Shown here: positions 1-12,800 of the stretch, piece after piece
How the letters are laid out: each line of letters opens with the position of its first letter
Numbering within the stretch: the first letter of the stretch is position 1
Origin: Aptenodytes patagonicus
Taxonomy: Eukaryota; Chordata; Aves; Sphenisciformes; Spheniscidae
Length of the DNA stretch: 64,000 nt
Assembly: GCF_965638725.1 (NCBI RefSeq)
Contig: NC_134974.1
Span: 1,944,143-2,008,142 of the forward strand
Direction of reading: 5' to 3'
Made by a program: the position numbers and the translations under genes
Notes under the pieces: model-generated
The model's input: only the letters and a program-made list of their open reading frames with translations
The model's database searches: none
Told to the model about the DNA's origin: nothing

Positions 1-444
1 AAACATGATGATTAGCCAGAAAAAAAAAAAAATAAAAATAAAAATAGAAGCGGCCCCCGCCTGCCCCCCCCCACCCCGGGGGTCTCTACCTATGGGGTTA
101 TGTACAGCCGCCCCCGGGGGGGACGGGAGCCCCCTCTCCGCCGGGTTTGGGGGTGCCGTGGGGGCCGGAAAGCGCCTGGCTCGCGTCCCCCGCTGCCCAC
201 CCCCCACCCCCCCCCACCGCCGCCCCGGCTTCCTACCGGCTCCGGCGTCCCCGGCCCCGTTCTCCGGGGAGGGAGCCGGCGGTGACCCCACCGTTTTACC
301 GGGGAAAAGGAAAAAACAACACCCCCCCTCAAAAAAAAGTGAAAGAAGGGGGGGGGGGAATCGGAGAGGGGTCCGGAGGTTGGGGGGGGGGGGGGGGGAA
401 GGCGGGGGTCCGCGGGCGGGGGTGCTGGCGGAGCCCCCGGCCCC
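1..444 (-). other. CRTC2: CRTC2 3' UTR (incomplete)
   Basis: This is the transcribed flank after the CRTC2 stop codon. It is very GC-rich, with poly-C/poly-G runs and an A-rich stretch at 18-47 (T-rich in the transcript). I see neither AATAAA nor ATTAAA on the minus strand here, so the polyadenylation site is probably beyond the left edge of the window. Confidence 0.55.
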
Positions 445-1112
445 TCACTGGAGGCGGTCGGTGCGGAAGGAGTCCTCCACGGCCGGGTCGGTGAGGAGGG
501 CGTAGGGGTCGCTCAGCATGTTCAGTCCGTCCAGGGTGAGGGGTTCGATTTTCAGATCCTCCTCCAGACCCAAGGTCGCCGCGTCCACCTCGAAGCCGGG
601 GACGCCGGCCAGCGCCGTCGCGATCTCCTTGGAGATGCCGGGGGGAGAATCCCCTACGGGGGGGGGGGGGGGGGGGGCAGGGGGCGGAACGGGGTGGGGG
701 GACCGGGGGGGGTGTGTGTTCAGGGTTCAGCACCCCCCTCCCGTGAGGTCCCGCTCCCCGGAGGGGGGGTTGCCGGTGCCCCCCTGCCCACCCACCTGTG
801 AGGATGATGTTGGGGATGGGGCCGTGGCGGCTGCAGTTGCTCAGGTTTTGCCGGTTGAGGACGTGGGGGTCGTAGGTGCCCTCGGTTGGGGGGTAGCTCA
901 GGCTCCCCAGCTCCTCGGCGAAGCCACCGCTGTTACCGGTGGGGCTTTCCCCCATCCCGAACTGCTCGAACTGCGGGGAGAGGCGGGTTACGGGGGGCAA
1001 ATATCCCTGCTGTCCCCCCTCACTGTCCCGTATTCCCCCCCCCCCCCCAAAAGCGTCCCCATCCCGGGAGCACTCACGCTGCCCAAGCCGAAGTCGCTCA
1101 GGGGCTGTCCCA

Positions 1113-1147
<35 letters not shown>

Positions 1148-4100
1148 AGGGAGGCGTTAGGCTGGTACTGGGGGGCGTACGGGCGCTGCGCGGCCCCGCT
1201 CGGCGGCGGGGGCCGCGTCGGCGGGGCGGGGGGCAGTGCCGGCTGCGGGGGGGACTGCACGGGCTGGTGCAGGGCTTTCTGGCTCGGCTGGGACTGCAGG
1301 AGCAGGCCGGGCTGGCTGTAGGAGTACGGCGGGAGCCGCTGGTCGGCCGGCAGCTTGCTGGTGTCCAGGGGCACCCCCTGCGGAGAGAGCGGAGAAAAGG
1401 GGGGGGGGGAGGGGGGGTGTCAGCCTGCACCCACCCCAGCGCCCGCCAGGATCCGGCCCCTCTGCTCAGTGCCCCGGTGGCCCCCCCCGTCTCCGCCAGC
1501 CTCCGGTGCATCCCTCGGCACCGGCAGCGGGTCGAGGAGACCCCCGGCGATCCGGGAGACCCCGAATTTCAGCCCCGTCGGCAGCACCTGGCGCCGAAAC
1601 CCTGCACCCAGCACCCGCCGCGGGCTGGGCTCCCCCCCCTCCGGAGCGGGAACCCGGGGGGGGGGGGGGTGGGGGGGGTGGGGGAGCCCCGTCTGGGACA
1701 CGCCGCGGCGTGGCGTCGTCCCCCCCACCCCACCCCCCCCACCCCATCCCCAACCGCACAGAGCTCCCTCCCGGCGGGGAGGGGTCCGCGGGCTGGGACG
1801 GGGAAGGGGTGGGGGGGGGGGGATGGGGGGGGGGCGAGGGGCTTCCCTGGCGTGTGGCTGAGATGAGGATGGAAAAACGAGACAAGAGAGAAGTTGTGGG
1901 AGGAGAGACGGGAGGCGAGCGCGCGGCGCGGGGCCGGCGCGGGCGATGGGACCATGCATACCTGGGTGATGGAGGACAATGTGGGTGACATTGTTGGTGA
2001 GAACTGTTTGGGGTGCTGCCTTCTGGAGTCGCCACCCATTGGGAGGGTGAGGGGGCTGAGCGGGACCCGTCGGCGGGGCGAGGTGTTTATGGACGCCTGC
2101 ACCATGGGGGCGTAGGAAGAGCCGCTCAAGCCGGAGGGCAGGCTGGGGTTGCTGGGGGAGGACTGCATGGGCTGGCTGCGGGGGGACGTGGGGAGGGAGG
2201 GGTTGCTGAGCGAGGAGGAGAGGGAGGAGGGCAGGGACTGGTTGGAGAGCGAGGAAGGGATGGAGGAGCTGCTTTGGGAGGATTGGAGCGAGGGGTTGCT
2301 GAGGGAGGACTGGAGCGAGGGGCTTCGCAGGGAGGCCTGGAGGTTGGGATTGCTAAGCGAGGACTGCAGGGACGGGTTACTCAGGGAGCTCTGCATAGGT
2401 GAGGTAAGTCCTGTGGGGACAAAAAAGAAGAGACACCACCGTTACCCACGGAATCGCCCCACGCCCCAGGTTCTCCTCCCCGGGCCGGGCCAGGGCTCCC
2501 CGTCTGCCCCCGGGTGGGATGGAAGGTGACGGAGGCGACCAAAACGATGGAGACAAGAGACAGAAACACACACACACACGCACACACCCCCCAGGAACGG
2601 GAACGGCGGCGGCGCAGGATGCTCCGGCTCGGCAAGCGGAGGGTGCCGGGGCAGGAGCGGGGCCGGGCGGCGGGCTCCCCGCCGGGGCCACCATCCCACA
2701 CCCCCATGGAACCCCCTGATGCCGTCGGACCCCGCAGCTCTCCCCACCCTGCTCCCAGGCTGCGGCATCCCCGTCCCAGGCCGGGATCGCCCTGGGATGC
2801 CGGCCAGGGTGGTGGTGGGGGGGGTTGTTTCCCATCTCCCCCGGCCCCACCGAGCACTCGCCGCAGGCGGCTCCCCACCACGGGGGATCCTCTTTCGGCT
2901 CCCCACCACGGGGGAACCTCTTTCGGCTCCCCGCACCGGCCTCGCGAGTCTCGGTGGCTGATCCAGCCAGCCCGGGGCCGTCGGCTTCAGCATCTCCCTG
3001 CCCGCCGGCGGCGGCAGGACGGGGCCAGCCCTCACCTGGCGAGTCGTAGCCCGTCCCCAGTCCCATGCTGCCGCTGATGCCCAGGTGCGTCATGGTGTTG
3101 GCCAGGTTGCCGGTGCTGCTGCCCCCGCTCAGGCTGGGGTAGGCGGTCTCGTCCGGATCAAGGGGGGTGGGCAGCGGGGAGGGGAAGTGCAGGTTGGTGA
3201 GGTCGGGAAGGGAGCCGCCCGTGTTGAGGGCCGAGGGGATGAGGGGGACGTTGGCAGGCTGATCCGGGGATGGAAATATGCTGGGGGAAGTGGGGGAAGA
3301 GACACGCTCAGCATGGGAACGCCGCTGCCTCCTCCAGCATCTCCCTCCCCAGCAGGCCCGGCCCTCCCCCCCCCCCCCATCCCCACCCCGGCTCCAGCCC
3401 CTTTTCCGCAGCCGCCCGTGGGCTCGGGCTGCCCAGCCCGGGACTTACTGGATCCCGGGGACTTCGCAGGAACGCGGACGGGCCGAGGACGAGGAGAGCT
3501 GCGAAATCAAAGAGGAGGAATGAAGCGAGGCCGGGATGCCGAACCCGCGCTTCCCCCAACCCCTGGGCCAGCCGCGGTTTGAGGGCGGGAAGGAGGCAGA
3601 GCCACCCTCGTGCCGCAACACCCGGCCTGGGCAGGGGGACGCAGGGGTGACTTCCTCGCTCTCCTGCCTCTGCACCCACCTTTTTGGTGTCCCAGGGCTT
3701 CAGCGAATGCTTGTTGTCGTCGAAGGTCTCTTCGATGGGAGGCACTTGGAAAAGAAACACTGGCGAGGGATTGGGGGGGGGAGAGCAGAGGGTCAGCGCG
3801 GGGAGAGCGGCACGGCCCACCCGCATCCACCCTGGGGGCACCGACCGGTCACAAGTGGGGCGTTACAGACCCACCCCACCACAGAGAGGGGTCCCCGGCC
3901 ACCGGCCCCCCGCGTCCCACCCGCTGCCCCGACTCTTTGCAGACTGCAAGGTGGAGGGGGGGGGTGGGGGGGGGACGGGGGACAGACGCGGGTCCGTGCC
4001 GGGCTCGGTGCCACGCTGCCGGGCGCGGGCAGGCGCTCACCTTTACTGTCCGCGTCCCCGTCCAGAAAACCTGCAAGAGAGGAGGCGACCGTTAGCGGCG

Positions 4101-7100
4101 GGACACGGGGGACATCGGCCAGCACCGCGGAGCGAAGGCGGGAAGGGCAGGGGGGGCTGCTGCATGACCCCGCTGCGGAAGGACGGGGCTCCACGTGGTG
4201 TGTCATCCGTCCGTCCGTCCCCAAGAGCTCTCGAGGGGCGGAAGGGGCCCCGGGGGGTCCCAAGGCAGCCGGGTGGAGGTGGGAAGCGGCAGGGTCCCGC
4301 TGGGGAAAGCGGGGTGCAGAGGGAGGGGACACTCACCGCTCCGGCGGCCGGGCGGCGGGGCGCCCTGCGAGGGACCCAGGTACGCGTCCTGGGGGTTGGG
4401 GTTCATCACGCTCGTGTGAAGCGCCGAGTCGGAATTTGTTCTAATTGGGAAAGGAAAGGTGATCGTCAGACGGGCCCCGGGCTCGGCCCTCGCCCCCCAC
4501 CCCGTTTAGAGCCTGCTGCTGTGACAGCCCCCCACGATCAGCCCCGGCCTCAGGGCGGCGGGCAAGAGCATGGCCAGGGCAGCAGACAAAAAAGGGGAAG
4601 AGGAGGGGGAGGAAGGGAAGGAGAACAGGCAGGGTTTCGCTGGAGGAACAACCGTCTCCTTCAAAGCCCTCCGTGTCCAACGCTCGCCGTGCCCAGGGCG
4701 AGCCCTGGAAGCAGATGCCAAGGGGCTCTGTGGGGACCCCGTCCCCTTCCGCCAGCCCTGCCCTCCCCTCCCCACGCGACGCTCTAGTGGGGTCCCTCGC
4801 CCTGCGCTTCCAGACACGCTGGGGCTTGCTCCGGCCCCGTCTCCTCCGAGAGACGGCTCCGCCACCACAGCGAAGACCCCGGAGCCCTCGCCACCCCTGG
4901 CACGGGGGAAGACGGGCTCCCCCGGGGGCCCTGGGGGTGCTGGGGGCAGAGGACTCGGGGATATTACACCCATTGTGTTCCCAATTAGTTTGGTCTGAAG
5001 CAGATGAGCGCGGGGAGGGGCTGGGAAAAGGCTGCTCAAGCTAACGATGCATCCCTGGGACCGCACAAGGGGGATATTGTTCAGCTGCGGCGCAGCTGGG
5101 AGGCAGGAAGCTTCCCCCCCCCCCCGCCGCCCATGGGACGCAGCCCCCTCCCGCGCGGGGCCCAGCCGGGGAGCGCTGGGCACCCGCCCGCGGCACTGCC
5201 AGGGCCCCGCCGCCGGCACTGAGCTCCGGGAGGTGCCGGCACCGCTCTCCGCACGGCCCAAGGGAGGCGGAGCGGGGACTGCCGCCAGCAGCATCAGCGA
5301 CGTGCCGGCCCCGAGCCCCGGCTCACCCTGCCGAGACCCTGCTGTGCCCCAGCCCGGGGAAGGGGACGACCCCAAAGCCACCCCGGCCCCTGCGGGGCAA
5401 AGCCATGGCTCTCCGGGGCCGACAGGGGCAGCTCCTCCCTGTGCCCAAGCCCGACCGCGGGCTCAAACCCCACGGGGAACCCGCTGCTCTGTCACCTCGC
5501 TGGGCTCCCGAGAGGTGGCCCGATCCCCCGGGGCTGCGCTGGCTCCCGCTCCTTGTGCCGTGCCGGGGTGAAACCGAGCGGCCGTGGCAGCGGGCAGAGC
5601 CAGGTCCTCGCCCCGGGAGCCAGCACCGAGCCAGGGCAGCCCTGGGGGACACCCTGCCCTTCATCCAGGAGCCCCGTGCCCCCAAAAGCAGCTCCTCGGG
5701 GAGCTCAAGAGCGGCTGCGGGATCACGCAGCCCGCGGAGGCACGAGGGCTGCACCAAGCCCAGGCCGCGCAGGGCCACCTCCTCCCCGGGGTCCCCCCCG
5801 TTCAGCGGCCGGGGCAGCCTGGAGACCCCTTCCCTTCTCCCGGGGGACTGGAGTTGCTACAGCCAGGGCCGTGCCCACCCTGGGGGTCCTGGGGAAGGGC
5901 TGGAGCCTGGCTTAGAGACAGGGAGAGAGAGAAAACGGAATCAAAAAAATCATTCACCTGTTGAGAGCCGACGGCAGCCTAAACAAATGTCCTTTCTCCA
6001 TAGGAAAGTTACCCCAGGGCATGGTCCTTTGTGAGGAGAAACAGCAGGGTTACTTGGGGGGGGCGAGGGAGGGGGCGCAGGGCAGCACTGCCCCACGAGA
6101 GGGAGGATTAGCGGTGGGGAGGCCAAGGGCAGCAGGAGGAGGCAGACAGCTCGCTGCCTTGCACGGCCGAGCCGGGGTATCTCCACCGGCTCCGGGGGGA
6201 CACCCCTCGACACCGGCTCGGGGCTGATCCGTCACATCCTCACCCTATTCCCTGCCTTAGCCCTCTGCCCGCAGCCCAGACACCGCGGAGATGGGCGGCT
6301 CGGCCTCGGAGACCCAAAAACACGGCCACTAGCCCGGCCCGCGCGGCCCGCAGCCAAGATTGTTTCAATCTTGAGGTTCCTGTGAAAGCACCCGTTTGGA
6401 TGACGGATGGAAGTGCCCCCCGGAGCCTGGGACGAGGAATTTGCAGCGGGATTCGCAGCGAGATGCTCCTGGGGACGGCTCCCCAGAGCCCAAAATCCTG
6501 CGGGGAGGGCGGCTATGCTCGCTGCGGGGAGGTTTTGACACAACCTCTTCTTTCGGGGAACAAAACCAAGGCTTTGCCCTGGGTGGTCAGGGGGGACGGC
6601 AGAGAGGGCACCCAACGGCCAGGCTTGGACAGGACGGGATGGGGGAAGATGTGCCGGGGGACGGGGCCGCGGCCCTCACGCTCTGGACTGACCGGCGCCG
6701 AGGCTCATCGCGGGGGACAAAGTGCAAGACACAACATGAACCTCCAGCAGAGCCCCGGCGTCGTGCGGCACAACCCAGGGCTGCCACCCGGCACCTGCCG
6801 CCGCTGGCGTCCCCACCGGGTTGGGGAGAAGGGGCACACACGGCCCCTCAGGCTCCCAGCGCACCGAGACGGCAGCCGAGCTGCGCCAGACACCCGCGGC
6901 ACGGACACCCGCGGCACGGACACGGCAGGAACATCGGCAACGAGTCTCCCTGGGAGAACGGTCCTCGGGCCGGGGAAGGAGAGCTGTGCTGAGCACAGCA
7001 CTTCAAAGGAAGGGCAGCCTTGAAAATAAAGCCCAGGAGCCCCGAGCAACCTCTGAAAGGGCTGAGCCGCGCCGAGCTCAGCCCGAACGGCTCCTGCACA

Positions 7101-10100
7101 AGAGCCACAGCTCACCGGGACCTCCACGGGATGGAGCCGACGCTCGGGGCGCACTCAGGCTTGGCCAGCCAGCCCCGTCCTCACCGGGGGCCCCCGGGCT
7201 CAAGAGCCGGAGCACGCAGGGGCTCGGCCGCCCGGTGATTCACCTCGGGCAGGATCCCTCTTTCCCACTGCCACAGCAGGCAGATGCCGCCCCGCGTGCC
7301 GGAGCTGGCTTTTTTGGGCACGATGAAATCGTTCCTCCTTAAAAATCCCCCCCCCCCGTGGGACGGTTGCAGGCAGCACCCGAAATCAGAGAGGTGGGAA
7401 GACCTCCCAGCCCCACTCCCAGCATCTCAGCGTTCCCCTCTGCCCCCCCCCGACCCCCAGGTCCGGTTTGTCCCCCGCAGACTGGTAAGGGAAGCCGTGT
7501 AAATCCTCCCGGGAGGGCTGCCGGGTGCGAGGGACTCTCCCGCCCTGGGCTCCGGCCAGCCTGCCCGTTTCCAAACCTCCGGGTGCTCTTTAACACAGAG
7601 CAAGCCCCGGGGCTCCAGCGACCCCGCAGACACGGGGAGGCAGCGGGCTGGAAACCAGCACCTGGGAAACAAGTGCCGGGAGCCAAGAAAACGGGGGGCG
7701 GGGGGGGGGGGTGTCTTTACCTCCTCCAGCTGGGCTCGGGCGGAGGCGACAGGTAGGTCGGTCCGTAGGGAGAGCTGTCGATGTGAGAGGCATGTTAAGG
7801 GCCAAACGGAGAGCGAGGGGCTGAGCGGCCGGCGTGCAGGCACCTAACGCAACCCCGCAGACAGGCCAGGGCAGCACGCGGTGCTAATGCTCGCTAATCC
7901 CAAAGAGACGAGCACCGGGGGCACTGGGATCAGGGCAGGAGCCCCAGCGGCAGGAGAAAAGGCTGCCCGCCCCCGCCGGTGGGGCAGGAGGGAACGGGAA
8001 TAAAGGATATCTGTCGGACGTATCGGCGAAGGGGGGACATCATCCGGCGCGGGTCGCGCTGCACACGCTCCACCAGGCCGTGGTGCCGGGTGCTGCGCGT
8101 GGAGTCCAGCGGCGAGTGCAAAGGGCCCTGCGGGGAGGAGACACACCGGGGTGAGCCCACCGCCCGTCTGCGAGGGAAGGGGTCTCGGGATCAGCCCTCC
8201 TCAACTGCCCCCACGGCTGGCAGCACTGCCGGGGGGGACGGAGCTGGGGCCAGGCAAGGCGATTAGAGGAGAACATCCCCTTGTCCCCATCTGTCCCCAA
8301 CAGCAGCCCGCGCCGCGGCTCTTCGTCGTCCTCCTCCCCGACGCCCACCCTGAGTCCTGACCCCCCTCCCCAAGGCACTGAGGGCGGCAGCCGCTGTGCC
8401 ACGGGGGGGGGACAGCCCCCCCAGAACCACCCCCCCTGCCCCCCAAGGCAGTCCCCGGCCGGCGGAGCGGGCGCTGCTCACCTGAAAGTCGGAGACGCCG
8501 CTGCCGATCTGGTTGACGTTGGGCAGGGAGCCGCTGTAGTAGGGTCCCCGGCTGTGCGCCAGCCTCAGCTTCTGTGCCTGCAGCTGGGAAGGGGTGGGGA
8601 GGGGGGGGGGAGGCAGGTCAGGGGGGGGGCCAGCAGGCACCCCGGGGGTGCTTGGGGCTCCTCCGAACTGCCTCGTTACACCCGAGACATCTCCGTCCCC
8701 GTGCCGGCGGGTCATCCCCATGCCCTCCCCTCCTGCAGCCGAGCCCCAAGCTTGTCCCACACCACGGTATCGAGCCCCCGGGTTGTCCCACGGGAGGAGG
8801 TGGCTCCCGAGCGAGGCATGTCCGAGCCGGTCGGCCTCAGGAACCGCGCAGGAACGGGCCAGGAAGGCTCGAGGTGCCCGGTACCTCTCCGCTTCAAAGC
8901 CACTGAGCACAGAGGAGGCCCCGCAAGGGACTTTCCTCCCTCCGTGGGTGCTGCGGTGCAGGAAGGATGCTGAGCCCCCGCTGGGTTTAGCGGCCGGGAA
9001 CGGGGAAAGCCACGTCTCTCCCACAGGCTGCGACACCCCCGTCCCCGGAGCAAAGGCTGAGCCCAGCCCTGCTCCCCCCTGAACAGCCGAAGCCCCCGTG
9101 CCCACCCGAGAGGGCTCTGGGCCCCCCGGGCACCGGCAGTCAGCGCACCAGCCCGTCCCCTTCGATCCGGAGGTGCTGGGTTTTCCAGCAAGCGCCTCGT
9201 CCACACCGAAGACAGTCCCGTGGCCGTCGGCAACGTCAGTGCCGCAGCCCAAAAACCGGGGAAGATCCTAGCCTGGAGTCGGGACTCCAGCAGGGCGAGC
9301 AGGAAGGGCTGCCTGCTCAGCACGGCATGGCAGCCCGCCGGCTCCCGGTGCCGCTCAAGGCCGAGGGAAGGAGTCACGGCAAACCGCAGACGGGAGATAA
9401 CCGGGTCTGGGCACCCGCCCCCCCCCCCCCCGGCGGAGGAAAACCCCACAGCAGAGGAGAGACGGGGTCCCGGGGCAGCACCAGCACTTGAGCCGGCCCC
9501 GAAAGCCCGCTCCTGCCCCGGTCCCGCAGGCAGGAGCCTGCCCGCAGCCGACCCGGGCAGGGGTTCGACCCGCCATGAGCAACGCAGGCTTCTTCATCCC
9601 GACGGCAGCGGGAAGGCGCTTTGCTGCCCGCATCCCGGGAAAGGGCACGGCCCCCCATCATCCCCTCCGGCACAAAGGGACGTCCCATTCCCCGGCTCCG
9701 GCATCCCACCGGGGAAGGAGAGTTTCCCCGATCTAAATCCACCGACCCAAGGCCAAGCGCACACGAATCCACTTTCCCTTCTGACTCGGCGGGCTCCCCG
9801 AGCAGCCCCACGCATCGGCCAGCGCCAGCGCTCGTCGGTCCTGGACAAACCCCGGGGAAAGAGGAGATGAAGCACAAAAAGCAGCTCGGAAACAGGCTGC
9901 AGCCGGGAAACCTGCGACAGCAAATTCCCAAGCTTAAGACCAGCGAAATCCAGATCCAGGGAAAAAAGAGAAAAACAACCAAAAAAACGGGAGATTTAGT
10001 CAACAGCTGGCTGCGCTGGCACTGCAGGATTAGTGCGAGGAGTTGCGCCGGGGCTTAAGGTCTTGGGATCCTGCTCTGTTCTCCGAGCCAGGGTCCCTGC

Positions 10101-12683
10101 GGGAGCCGGCAGAGCCAGACGAGGCCGAAATCAGGCAGCAGCTCACAAGCGGCCAGAAAAAACTCCAGGAAACACGAAGCAAAGCTCGAGGGGCCGCTAG
10201 ATCCCCGGGGAGGGAGCGGGGCACCCCAGAGCTGGGCAGCAGCCCCCCCCCGAGCCGTGCTGACGGGGGGCGGAAGCCTCTCCCCCAGGCGAGGAGCCAC
10301 GAAACGGAGGCGCCCGTGAGGGGCACCAAGCTGCCGGCGCGACGGCCGCTGCCAGCTCCTCGCCCGTGGGCAACGATGGAGGGGACCCACGGGGCCGGGA
10401 CCCCCCCCCTCGGGACCAGCTCCTGTCCCAGGTCACGCAGCTCTGCGCCTTTCCAGGGCTGCCGGTCCCACGTGTGGGGAACAAACTCCCGGAGGGAGCG
10501 TCCCGGGGCAGGGATTAGCGGGGAGGACAGTCCTGCTGCCTCTCCCCCCCAAGCTTTGCTGCACATTAACCAGCTGTTTACTGTGCAAACACGGTGCAGG
10601 AGGCTCCAGCCCACTCCCAAACTCACCGGCGATGCGCAGGTCGCGGCTCCTGCCTGCCATCCCAGCGAAAGAGGGGACAAAACCTCCAGAGAGATGTCCC
10701 CACTCGGGAGCCCGGCCCACCTGCTGGGGACGGGAGCCGCACGTCACTCCCTCGGGGTCAGGGGGGATCCTGTCCCCGTCACCTTCCCGGCGACAGCCTC
10801 GGCTCCGTGGATGTCGGGTCACCGCTGCCTCGCCAGACCCGGGGTGCCAGCGGGGCTCTCCGACCCAAACACCCCCTTTTTTTAAAGGTCTGATGGATTT
10901 TGCTCCCCTCTTCTCCCAGTCCCGCCGACCCCACGTGCAGGGTGACATACGAGCCTCCCCGTCAGCGGTCCCCGTCACCTGGAAGAGCCTCTCCTCTCCC
11001 CTCGCTCATCCATCCCCTATCTCCGACAGGAAGGACGACGCTGGCTGCCGGACCCCGCGGCTGCCGGCACAGCGATCCGCGGCACTGCAGAGCCCCATCG
11101 CCGGGGTTGGCACAACCCGCCTCTCCGGGAGCTGAAATCTGGCCAAACCCTGGTCTTGGCATACGGCCGCGCTATCCCTGCCGACTCCGCCGGGCCGGCG
11201 CAGAGCGAAACGCGAACCGGAGCCGACCGTCTCCTCTCGACGGCTTCCCCCGCCCGGGGAAACCAGGCTCCTGGAGACGCGCCGTGGCGTTCTCGGCCTC
11301 CCCGCTCCGCCGCCAGCCCCCGGCACCCCAGAGCAGCCCTCCTGCCACCGAGGGTCCCTCTGAGAAGCCCTCGGCCTGTGGGGGACGACGACTCGCCCAG
11401 AAGCCGCCGAGCGGGGCAGTTTTGCCGGCTCGGATCCGGCACGCTCACCCGCGCTCCCAACGCTGCGTTTTCTCAGGCTCCGGCCAAGCTAAATTTAAGC
11501 GTCTCCAGGGATGAAGCATCCGCCGCATCAGCTGGAAGGACCAACCCCACCCCCCTGAGGGTCCCTGGTGCTCAGGGACAGACACCCCCCCCCCTGCTCC
11601 GAGCCCCGGGGCCGGTGGAGGATGGCCCGGCAGAGGCGACGGCAGGGCCGCGACGCGGTGGGAGCCCGTCCCAGAGCCGTGGGCACGGGGATCGGCTCCT
11701 CGCCCCCCCGGCGAGAACCCCGGCGAGAACCCCAGCAAACTCTCAGGTGCCGCAGGTGGCGAGTCGCTTTTTCCACCCGGTCGCCGGGACACACACACGC
11801 GCGCACGCTCGGAAGCGGAGGAGGCGCACGGCGCGCGCCGGGACCCACGCACGGCGGCCACGGGCCGGAGCGAGCCACGTGCGAACCCTCGCCGGAAAAC
11901 CCGCAGCCGGAAAAAAAAAAAAAAAAAAATAAAATTTAAATAAATCAAAATAAACCCGGGGGAAGGAGAAGCAGGGTGCAGGTGGGTGCCCGGAGAAGGG
12001 GCGTTTCTCGGGGGGGGGGGGGCCTTCCCGGCCCCCCCTCACCCCCCAGTACCCCAAATGCCGACCCACCCCCAAGCCTCGGGGTGATGCCCCATCCAGT
12101 CCCACCTCCTCTGCACCCCCAAACCTCAACCCCCCCCCCCCGCCCCGGCCCCTCCGGGCACCCGCTTGAGCCCCCCCCACACACACACACACTCCCTCTG
12201 CGCCTCCTGACCCCCCCCCACCCCACCCTGTCTCCGGCCCCACGAGAACCCCCCCCCTCCTTCCGCACCCCCGAACGCCCCCCCCCCCCGAACCCCGAGC
12301 CCCCCGCACCCCCGCGGCCCCCCCATCCCTCTCACAGCCCCCGGCCCCCTCTAACCGCCCCCCCCCCCCCGAGGCCTCCACTCAGTCTCCGACCCCCTCA
12401 CAGCCCCCAGCCCCCCCAGCCCCCAGCCCCTCACACGGCTCCCGGGCCCGGCCCGGCCCCCCCCGGGCCCGTCGCGCATCCGGCGGGGGGAGGCCGCGGC
12501 GGCGCTGCTCACCCGGGTGGAGCAGATCTCCATCATCACCTCCTCGAAGGCCGCCGTCTCCTCCGCCTGCCGCTGCTTCTGCAGCGCGATCTTCTCGCTG
12601 AACTTCCGCGGGTTGGAAGCACCGGCACCGGCCGAGGAACCCGCACCGGGCCCGGGCCCGGCCCCCGCGCCCGCCGCCGCCAT
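445..12683 (-). CDS. CRTC2: CREB-regulated transcription coactivator 2
   Basis: Coactivator that binds the bZIP of CREB and moves between cytoplasm and nucleus under SIK/AMPK and calcineurin control. The 13 coding exons, in transcript order, are 12513-12683, 8482-8583, 8011-8127, 7721-7782, 4337-4440, 4041-4070, 3680-3744, 3449-3498, 3036-3280, 1962-2410, 1078-1377, 796-970 and 445-653. They total 2079 nt, giving 692 aa plus TGA; human CRTC2 is 693 aa. The N-terminal CREB-binding helix ([20 protein letters not shown]) is in exon 1. The 14-3-3/SIK motif RTNSDSALH crosses the exon 4/5 junction, with the regulatory Ser at about residue 154. A second phospho-site region, [10 protein letters not shown], spans exons 8-9, and the C-terminal activation domain ends [14 protein letters not shown]. 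Exons 3 and 4 are separated by an AT-AC intron. Oddities are an 11-Gln tract and an expanded Ser/Leu/Pro repeat. Start chosen because exon 1 has no other in-frame Met before the family's N-terminus. Confidence 0.95.
1111..1149 (-). repeat. CRTC2: Coding CAG repeat (polyglutamine) in CRTC2 exon 11
   Basis: Eleven uninterrupted CAG codons on the minus strand (CTG on plus, 1114-1146), flanked by CTG leucine codons. They encode 11 Gln between PNASL and LGQPLSDF. The human protein has no such tract at this point, so this is a local expansion in a Gln/Pro-rich linker before the activation domain. Confidence 0.9.
2123..2400 (-). repeat. CRTC2: Coding minisatellite in CRTC2 exon 10
   Basis: On the minus strand, roughly 27-bp units encode variants of the 9-mer SLQSSLSNP. 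At least four clear copies (2270-2400) are followed by degraded Ser/Leu/Pro copies to about 2123. The human protein has about two recognisable copies here, so the block looks expanded. The reading frame stays open throughout. Confidence 0.75.
4441..7720 (-). other. CRTC2: CRTC2 intron 4 (3.3 kb), no other gene seen
   Basis: A GC-rich intron between the exon ending at AGG-AG (7721) and the exon beginning with the rest of the RTNSDSALH motif (4440). I see no conserved coding segment on either strand and no recognisable retroposon. Long open frames exist but are low-complexity products of GC-rich sequence. Confidence 0.6.
7783..8010 (-). other. CRTC2: U12-type AT-AC intron of CRTC2 (intron 3)
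   Basis: A 228-bp intron. The 5' splice site reads ATATCCTTTA (8001-8010), the exact U12 donor consensus with an AT start. The branch-point element CCCTTAAC (7794-7801) lies 11 nt before the 3' end, and the intron ends in AC (7783-7784). Joining at these sites reads [13 protein letters not shown], which matches the family. No GT donor near the end of exon 3 gives the conserved protein. The whole 13-exon CDS is divisible by three only with these boundaries. Confidence 0.93.
8584..12512 (-). other. CRTC2: CRTC2 intron 1 (3.9 kb)
   Basis: First intron, between STR in exon 1 and LQAQKLRLA in exon 2. It holds an A-rich stretch at 11910-11945, short CA runs at 11790-11800 and 12180-12192, and a C-rich block at about 11990-12480. 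I see no conserved coding exon or recognisable transposon. Confidence 0.6.
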
Positions 12684-12740
12684 CTTCCCTGCTCGGGCCG
12701 CTCCGGCCGCCGCCGCCGCCGCCGCCGCTGCCGCGCGGGG
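12684..12740 (-). repeat. CRTC2: CCG trinucleotide run in CRTC2 5' UTR
   Basis: A (GCC)n run at about 12707-12731 immediately upstream of the CRTC2 start codon, read as GGC repeats in the 5' UTR. It lies inside the CpG-rich promoter segment. Confidence 0.7.
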
Positions 12741-12800
12741 CAGGCTGGGGCGGGGAGTCCGCGGGCCGGGCGCCGCCGCTGGGCCGCGGGGCGGCGGGGG

